Shown here piece by piece: positions 42,426 to 47,329 of a stretch of 47,329 nt of DNA (positions are counted from its first letter, which is position 1; the number at the start of each line of letters is the position of its first letter). Made by a program: the position numbers and the translations under genes. The DNA comes from an uncultured Spirochaetaceae bacterium (lineage in GTDB: Bacteria; Spirochaetota; Spirochaetia; Treponematales; Treponemataceae): positions 1 through 47,329 of the forward strand of contig CADCLG010000031.1 in the NCBI GenBank assembly GCA_902802305.1, read 5' to 3'. The notes below the pieces were generated by a model that searched no databases, was not told the DNA's origin, and saw only the letters and a list, made by a program, of their open reading frames with translations.

Positions 42426-42614
42426 ATGATTAAACCAATAATTGTCGCACTTGTTTTGTGTATTATTGAATTTTTAGTAATCGTATTAGCAAGTCCGCTT
42501 GCAAAGCCTTCGCTTGTATTGCCTTTTCAGCCTGACAAGAATCAGATAATCAGAATAATTGCATATACATTTCTTAGTATGCTTTTGTCCGGAGTTTTTA
42601 TGCTAGTAAAATAA
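42426..42614 (+). CDS. Small two-helix membrane protein, 62 aa
   Basis: Not recognised. Two hydrophobic helices (about 4-25 and 43-60) flank a short loop with KPSLVLPFQPDKNQ. It begins nine bases after the previous gene, and the methyltransferase follows 13 bases later, so it is a real member of the operon. Upstream AGGAAAA serves as ribosome-binding region. It may be a subunit or partner of the DUF6796-like protein. Confidence 0.65.
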   Translation: MIKPIIVALVLCIIEFLVIVLASPLAKPSLVLPFQPDKNQIIRIIAYTFLSMLLSGVFMLVK

Positions 42615-42627
42615 TCTGGAGGTTTGT

Positions 42628-43230
42628 ATGAGTAAAACAATTTGGGATAGATTTGCGCCGGTTTATTCACTGGCAATGAAGTCGCAGAAGAATATTTATG
42701 ATTATATGTACAAGCATATTGCAGACGCTGTGATGGGGAAGAAGGTTCTTGAGCTTGCAACAGGACCTGGCCTTATTGCGAAGCATGTTGCCTGGGCTGT
42801 AGAAAGAATTGTTGCTACAGATTTTTCTCCGGAGATGATAGAGCAGGCAAAGAAGGGGAAGGTTCCTTCGAACGTCGTTTTTGAAATTGCTGATGCCAGC
42901 GACCTTCATTATGAAGACAAGTTCTTTGACGTTGTGATTATTGCAAACGCCCTTCACGTAGTTCCGAATCCGGAAAAAGTTCTGGCGGAAATTGACCGCG
43001 TGCTGGTGAACGATGGCCTGCTTATCTGCCCAACCTTCATTAACCGCTCTGCTGAAAAAAAAGAAAATCTCTGGGCAAAAATTTTAAAACTTGTTGGAAT
43101 TCATTTTGCCCACCAGTGGACTGCCGAAGAATTCAAAACTTTCATCGAAAGCAAGGGCTGGAAAATCACCGCAAGTGAAATTGTTCCTGGACGAATAGAT
43201 TTATTTTATGCAGAATGTGTGAGGAAATAA
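42628..43230 (+). CDS. Class I SAM-dependent methyltransferase, 200 aa
   Basis: The SAM-binding fold is clear: motif I KVLELATGPGLIAKHVA, acidic residue in ATDFSPEMIEQA, motif II IADASDLHYEDKFFDVVI and motif III VLVNDGLLICPTFI. This places it near the UbiE/small-molecule methyltransferases. TCTGGAGG is seven bases before the ATG. It sits in the MMPL operon together with an ATC-hydrolase-like protein, so it may modify the exported compound or detoxify a thiol. The substrate is unknown. Confidence 0.88.
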   Translation: MSKTIWDRFAPVYSLAMKSQKNIYDYMYKHIADAVMGKKVLELATGPGLIAKHVAWAVERIVATDFSPEMIEQAKKGKVPSNVVFEIADASDLHYEDKFFDVVIIANALHVVPNPEKVLAEIDRVLVNDGLLICPTFINRSAEKKENLWAKILKLVGIHFAHQWTAEEFKTFIESKGWKITASEIVPGRIDLFYAECVRK

Positions 43231-43233
43231 AAA

Positions 43234-43845
43234 ATGACAAAAGCAGAAAAAATACTGGAAAGTAAGACCTTCCTGAAAAATGAAATCGAAAAAGAGATTC
43301 CTGGTAACAAGACTGCAAGAGTCTGGCAAAAGTCTAAGGAAAAACTTGATGCCATTTTCACAAGCTACGGAGAGCTTCCTAAAGGAATTGCTGCCCACAC
43401 AGACAGTTTTATTTTTCCTTCCGCTGCAATTTACCTTTCGCTTAAGGAAGAAGCTCCTGATAAAGCCTTTGAAATCATGAAAAATTCAATGAAAGAAAAA
43501 TCTATGAAAACCGGCGAAAGTCTTGCAAAAATGACTAGAATCCCTGGTTTCAAAAAATTCTTTCTGAAAATGTGGGATTCCTTAAGTCGGAAAATGTTTG
43601 GTGAAACAGCTGGTTTTAAGAATATATTTTATGATTGTCCGAAAGGTGAGTTCCGCATGGATATTACTCAATGTCCTTACAATAAATATCTTACAGAACT
43701 TGGCTGTCCGGAGCTTACACAACTTTTCTGTGACAATGATGTTTACACATACGGAAATCTGCCTGGCTTAAAATTCACAAGAACTAAGACTCTCGGTACC
43801 GGCGGCGACTGCTGCGATTTCAAGATGGAAATTATTAAGAAATAA
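43234..43845 (+). CDS. L-2-amino-thiazoline-4-carboxylic acid hydrolase-like protein, 203 aa
   Basis: The C-terminal pattern FRMDITQCPYNKYLTELGCPELTQLFCDNDVYTYGNLPGLKF and then RTKTLGTGGDCCDFKME matches the ATC-hydrolase family PF14196, where the Cys and the final GGxxCDF are conserved. The founding enzyme opens a thiazoline ring in cysteine synthesis, but most homologues have unknown substrates. It starts three bases after the methyltransferase and closes the operon. No terminator hairpin was seen behind it. Cytoplasmic. Confidence 0.8.
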   Translation: MTKAEKILESKTFLKNEIEKEIPGNKTARVWQKSKEKLDAIFTSYGELPKGIAAHTDSFIFPSAAIYLSLKEEAPDKAFEIMKNSMKEKSMKTGESLAKMTRIPGFKKFFLKMWDSLSRKMFGETAGFKNIFYDCPKGEFRMDITQCPYNKYLTELGCPELTQLFCDNDVYTYGNLPGLKFTRTKTLGTGGDCCDFKMEIIKK

Positions 43846-43895
43846 AATTGTAGATAATTACTTCAAGTATAATGAGCTATTCCTTATTTTTGCAA

Positions 43896-43936
43896 GTTAG
43901 TGTATACTAACATGTATAAAGTTAGGCAAAGCTAAC
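43896..43936 (+). promoter_or_regulatory. Two DtxR-type boxes upstream of xylA
   Basis: GTTAGTGTATACTAAC (43896-43911) and GTTAGGCAAAGCTAAC (43921-43936) have the same 16-bp geometry as the feo boxes. The first contains TATACT, a possible -10. No XylR-type operator was recognised. Confidence 0.65.
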
Positions 43937-43961
43937 AAAATAAAAAAATAGGAGGCTCAAA

Positions 43962-45284
43962 ATGAGCGAGTTTTTTAAGAATATTCCTGAGATTAAATTC
44001 GAAGGAAAAGATAGCAAAAATCCATGGGCATTCAAGTATTACAATCCTGAATTGACTAGCATGGGAAAAAAGATGAGCGAACATCTTCCTTTTGCAATGG
44101 CCTGGTGGCATAACCTTGGCGCAAACGGCGTTGATATGTTCGGTTCTGGCACTGCGGATAAGTCTTTCGGCCAGACTCCGGGAACTATGGAGCACGCAAA
44201 GGCAAAGGTTGATGCAGGTATCGAGTTTATGAAAAAGCTTGGTATCAAATACTACTGCTGGCATGATGTTGACCTTGTCCCGGAAGATCCAAATGACATC
44301 AATGTAACAAACAAACGTCTGGACGAAATTTCCGACTATATCCTTGAAAAAACAAAGGGAACAGACATTAAGTGTCTCTGGGGAACTGCGAACATGTTCG
44401 GCAACCCTCGCTTTATGAACGGAGCCGGCTCAACAAACTCCGCAGATGTTTACTGCTTTGCTGCTGCTCAGGTAAAGAAAGCTCTTGAAATTACTGTAAA
44501 GCTTGGTGGCCGCGGTTATGTATTCTGGGGTGGCCGCGAAGGTTATGAAACTCTTCTCAATACAGACGTAAAGCTTGAACAGGAAAATATCGCAAACCTT
44601 ATGCACATGGCTGTTGATTATGGCCGCTCAATCGGTTTTAAGGGAGACTTTTATATAGAGCCTAAGCCAAAGGAGCCGATGAGCCATCAGTATGATTTTG
44701 ATGCCGCAACTGCAATCGGCTTCCTCCGTCAGTATGGCCTTGATAAAGATTTTAAGCTGAATATCGAAGCAAACCACGCCTCACTTGCAAATCATACCTT
44801 CCAGCACGAGCTTTGCATCAGCCGCATAAACGGAATGCTTGGTTCTGTAGACGCAAACCAGGGAAATCCAATTCTTGGCTGGGATACAGATAACTTCCCT
44901 TGGAATGTTTACGACGCAACTCTGGCAATGTACGAAGTTCTCAAGGCCGGTGGTCTTACAGGTGGCTTCAACTTCGACTCAAAAAACCGCCGTCCTTCAA
45001 ATACCTTCGAAGATATGTTCCACGCTTACATCATGGGAATGGATACTTTTGCCCTCGGTCTTATTAAGGCTGCAGAAATTATTGAAGACGGCAGAATTGA
45101 CGGCTTTATCAAAGAAAAGTATTCAAGCTTTGAAAGTGGAATTGGTAAGAAGATTCGCGACAAGCAGACAACTTTAGAAGAGCTTGCTGCCCGTGCCGCA
45201 GAAATGAAAAAGCCATCTGATCCAGGTTCAGGCCGCGAGGAATACCTCGAAGGAGTTGTAAACAACATCCTCTTTCGCGGATAA
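43962..45284 (+). CDS. xylA: Xylose isomerase, 440 aa
   Basis: XylA converts D-xylose to D-xylulose (and glucose to fructose) using two divalent metals. Catalytic His101 and Asp104 are in [12 protein letters not shown]. Substrate and metal residues follow in [54 protein letters not shown] and [17 protein letters not shown]. The 440-residue length is that of group II xylose isomerases. GGAGG is seven bases before the ATG. No xylulokinase is adjacent; the next gene is pyrK, 33 bases downstream. The two iron-type boxes ahead of it are unusual for a sugar isomerase. Confidence 0.97.
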   Translation: MSEFFKNIPEIKFEGKDSKNPWAFKYYNPELTSMGKKMSEHLPFAMAWWHNLGANGVDMFGSGTADKSFGQTPGTMEHAKAKVDAGIEFMKKLGIKYYCWHDVDLVPEDPNDINVTNKRLDEISDYILEKTKGTDIKCLWGTANMFGNPRFMNGAGSTNSADVYCFAAAQVKKALEITVKLGGRGYVFWGGREGYETLLNTDVKLEQENIANLMHMAVDYGRSIGFKGDFYIEPKPKEPMSHQYDFDAATAIGFLRQYGLDKDFKLNIEANHASLANHTFQHELCISRINGMLGSVDANQGNPILGWDTDNFPWNVYDATLAMYEVLKAGGLTGGFNFDSKNRRPSNTFEDMFHAYIMGMDTFALGLIKAAEIIEDGRIDGFIKEKYSSFESGIGKKIRDKQTTLEELAARAAEMKKPSDPGSGREEYLEGVVNNILFRG

Positions 45285-45317
45285 ATATCTGGATTAAAAT
45301 AGGGAATGTGAACAGTT

Positions 45318-46187
45318 ATGGATTTAGCAGAGATTGATGAGAGTGGAAAAGGCTTACAGTTTTTTGGAAAGACAAAGGTTGAGCGGCTGGAGAAAGTTGA
45401 AGGTCAGCCTAATGTTTATCTTTTACAAACAACGATAGAGCTTGAGCGGCCAAATCAGGCTGTTCCACAGCCCGGCCAGTTTTATCTTATTCGAAGTGCT
45501 AAATCAGCTGTTCACTATAACAGACCCATCAGCGTTTATCATTCCGAAGAGTGGACCAGCAACGAGGGGAAAAAGAAAGTTCTTGTTCAGTTTATGATTC
45601 TTGAAAAAGGTCGTGGAACCGGAGAACTTTGCCACATGACTCTTTGGGATGATATTTCTGTAATAGGGCCGCTAGGGAAGCCATGGCCTGTAGAAGAGTG
45701 CCGGGAACTTGCAGAGAAAAATAAGGGACATGCAAAAATTTGCATTGTGGGAGGAGGAATCGGAGTTGCTCCTGTTGCAAATCTTGCATCCAGTCTTCTA
45801 GACGGCTCTTATGATTTTTATGCTGCATTTAAGTCCGGCTCATACGGGCTGGAAAGAGTTCATGCAAAACGGCTTGAAATTACCACAGATGACGGTTCTT
45901 GCGGGCGTTGCGGTATGCTGCCCTGTGCCCTTACAAAAGAAGCTGTGCAGTCCGCCGGCTACGAGCTGATTCTTGCCTGCGGTCCAACTCCGGCTCTGGT
46001 CTATGTACAAAAGCTGGCCGCCGAGCTTGGAATTAAATGTTACATCAGCATGGAGCACAGAATGCTCTGTGGTCTTGGTGCCTGCCTTGGGTGTACTATT
46101 GAGACTACAAAAGGGCTTAAGCGCTGCTGTAAGGACGGTCCAGTCTTTGACGCCACCGAAGTTATGATATGCACCCAAAAAAGGTGA
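45318..46187 (+). CDS. pyrK: Dihydroorotate dehydrogenase electron-transfer subunit (PyrK-like), 289 aa
   Basis: An FAD domain (RPISVYH), an NAD-binding region (CIVGGGIGVAPVANLAS) and a C-terminal 2Fe-2S motif with Cys251, Cys256, Cys259 (LCGLGACLGCTIE) and a further Cys in RCCKDGPVFDATEV identify PyrK. It passes electrons from dihydroorotate, via PyrD, to NAD+. It has 20-odd extra residues at the N-terminus. pyrD normally follows; here the stop codon TGA (46185-46187) falls at the end of an IS element, whose terminal bases may supply the stop. Other CysJ-like or sulfhydrogenase subunits share the fold, but the GPVFDA motif favours PyrK. Confidence 0.88.
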   Translation: MDLAEIDESGKGLQFFGKTKVERLEKVEGQPNVYLLQTTIELERPNQAVPQPGQFYLIRSAKSAVHYNRPISVYHSEEWTSNEGKKKVLVQFMILEKGRGTGELCHMTLWDDISVIGPLGKPWPVEECRELAEKNKGHAKICIVGGGIGVAPVANLASSLLDGSYDFYAAFKSGSYGLERVHAKRLEITTDDGSCGRCGMLPCALTKEAVQSAGYELILACGPTPALVYVQKLAAELGIKCYISMEHRMLCGLGACLGCTIETTKGLKRCCKDGPVFDATEVMICTQKR

Positions 46188-46340
46188 CAGTTTTAAAAGT
46201 CACTGGTGTCGAATTGGTGACATTTTTTAAATTAAGATTTAGCTGTAACACAGCATATTTATTAACGTTTAAGTGACAGAATTTATTTTTCTGTTCCAGA
46301 ACGGTTGCAGATTTTATCATTTCAAATATCCTTATTTCTG

Positions 46341-47248
46341 TCAATCTTTTATGACCATCAGATATGTTCCTTTTGGATTCTGTTCCCTAAATTGCACCGG
46401 TGACAATCCTCCAAGAGACTGCTTAGGTCTTTCATTGTTGTAATACTCAATGAATTGTTCAACTTCAACCACGACATCAGCGATGGGAATCTGTCTGTTC
46501 TTGAACTTTGACTTTCCGAACTTGTTGTAAAGGCATTCTTGCACTTTCCATTGCCGCATTGTCCCAGCAGACACCCCTTGCAGAGCAGCTCTGTTTCATT
46601 CCCAAAGCCTTAATCTTTTCCTTGAATTTTGGAGAAAGGTAAGTTGAGCCCTGGTCTGTATGAAAGACTGCTCCTTCAGGATTTCTTTCAGCTGCCAGAA
46701 ACTCCAATGTATTCTCGCACAGTTCTTCATCAGGATGTTCAGAAATCTTCCACGCTACGATTTCTTCGTTGTACAAATCCTCTATCAGGCTTAAGTACTT
46801 CACACATTCCTTCCCGTAAAGATACGTGAGGTCTGAAACATACTTTTTATTGCTTTCCAGGGCGAAAAAATTGCGTTTCAGAAGGTTTTCAGGGACTTCT
46901 TCCCTGTTTTTCCTCATCCTGTTGTATTCTTCCGGCGTAAAGCGCTTTCTGCGTACTGTCGAAAGCAGAGCATTTTCTTTCATAAGCCTAAGAATTTTCT
47001 TTCCGCTTATTTCTATCCCGAACTTTTGACGAACCAAATTAGTCATCGGCCTATAGCCGATTCCGTAATTACGGCTGATCTGCTTTTCTTTTATGAATTC
47101 AAGAATTTCTTCATCTTCCGGTTCGTCAGTGTGTTTCAGGAAATCGTAGTAATTTTTTCGGTTTACGTTTGCTATCCTGCAGTAAACTGTCAGTTTTCCT
47201 CCTGATTTTTCTGCTGCACGCCTGATTGCACTGCATCGTTTTTTTTTG
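46341..47248 (-). pseudogene. IS3-family transposase OrfB, internally deleted and frameshifted
   Basis: From the A9 run (47247-47239) the frame reads RCSAIRRAAEKSGGKLTVYC, then the HTH_21-type region, then the DDE core: YVSDLTYLYG (first Asp), VFHTDQGSTYLSP (second Asp) and CWDNAAMES (Glu). Directly after AMES (about 46543) the frame breaks. The C-terminus resumes in another frame as ECLYNKFGKSKFKNRQIPIADVVVEV and EYYNNERPKQSLGGLSPVQF. The usual FFxxLK segment after the catalytic Glu is missing, so a small deletion caused the shift. The transposase is very likely inactive. Confidence 0.85.
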
Positions 47249-47329
47249 ATACTTCATTTATTTTCAGACCGCATTCTTCTGCAAGGGCTTCATAATATGC
47301 AACTTTCTGCTTTAGGTATTTTACCTGTT
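47190..47329 (-). CDS. IS3-family OrfA, C-terminal fragment
   Basis: Open from the window edge to TGA (47192-47190). It reads QVKYLKQKVAYYEALAEECG, then LKINEVSKKNDAV, the leucine-zipper and linker end of an IS3 OrfA. It overlaps OrfB in the -1 frame at the A9 run (47247-47239), where programmed -1 slippage would make the OrfAB transposase in an intact element. Confidence 0.75.
   Translation of the reverse strand, partial: QVKYLKQKVAYYEALAEECGLKINEVSKKNDAVQSGVQQKNQEEN

Larger units (their letters stand above)
46186..47329 (-). mobile_element. IS3-family insertion sequence, partial and degraded
   Basis: The minus strand carries the end of orfA, a slippery A9 run and an orfB with DDE motifs, typical of IS3. 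The element continues past the window edge. Its right end is placed at about 46186 (TGACAGTTTTAAAAGTCACT), at the pyrK stop; the boundary is inferred because the left terminal repeat is not visible. The 153 bases between pyrK and orfB (46188-46340) contain only this end and a small GCTG/CAGC hairpin at 46242-46254. Confidence 0.75.

Overview
The window is low-GC bacterial chromosome that most resembles a gut or rumen Treponema (Spirochaetota). This is inferred from protein content: a feoA-feoA-feoB-Cys-rich-peptide cluster, a GH77/GH13 alpha-glucan pair, class III adenylate cyclases with membrane sensors, an MMPL/LolA-like/beta-barrel export operon, and xylose and fucose-type isomerases. No rRNA or marker gene fixes the species. 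There is one tRNA, tRNA-Ala(GGC), and no CRISPR array.

Layout. 1-267: the end of a nitroreductase. 268-710: a compact convergent locus that reads as a type I toxin-antitoxin module, with a 25-residue membrane peptide and an antisense RNA. 711-9858 (minus): a membrane-anchored alpha/beta hydrolase, a transglutaminase-like protein, an AraC regulator overlapping a 1230-residue GH13 amylase-like protein with a lysine-rich tail, and MalQ. 9975-16235: an E2-like acyltransferase, a PF06541 membrane protein, tRNA-Ala, and two related adenylate cyclases either side of a TIGR02757-type gene. 16376-27399: a PHB-depolymerase-like esterase, a DUF4153-like membrane protein, a GGDEF-EAL protein, a YtrA-type GntR/ABC operon with a 39-bp palindrome in its promoter, an EamA transporter, a NusG-II/Gx-transporter pair and a PlsC-like acyltransferase with a zinc ribbon.

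27606-29813: DUF4867 and a frameshifted L-fucose isomerase-like gene behind a LacI-type palindrome. 29814-31157: repeat-rich DNA around one small lipoprotein gene. 31158-32769: Y-family polymerase and partner. 32807-36396: the feo operon and an iron-type DtxR regulator. 36418-43845: a TetR regulator facing a seven-gene operon (MMPL exporter, LolA-like, beta-barrel, DUF6796-like, small membrane protein, methyltransferase, ATC-hydrolase-like). 43962-46187: xylose isomerase and PyrK. 46186-47329: a degraded IS3-family element directly against the end of pyrK.

How it fits together. The same 16-bp element, RTTAGT-N4-ACTAAY, occurs three times at the feo promoter, once in the leader of the MMPL operon and twice before xylA. 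The DtxR-family protein at 36019 carries the iron-type ligand set Met9/Cys99/Glu102/His103. I infer a local iron-responsive regulon that reaches beyond iron uptake. Several genes have a sigma70-like -10 box only 6-8 bases before the start codon and no Shine-Dalgarno, which suggests leaderless mRNAs are used here.
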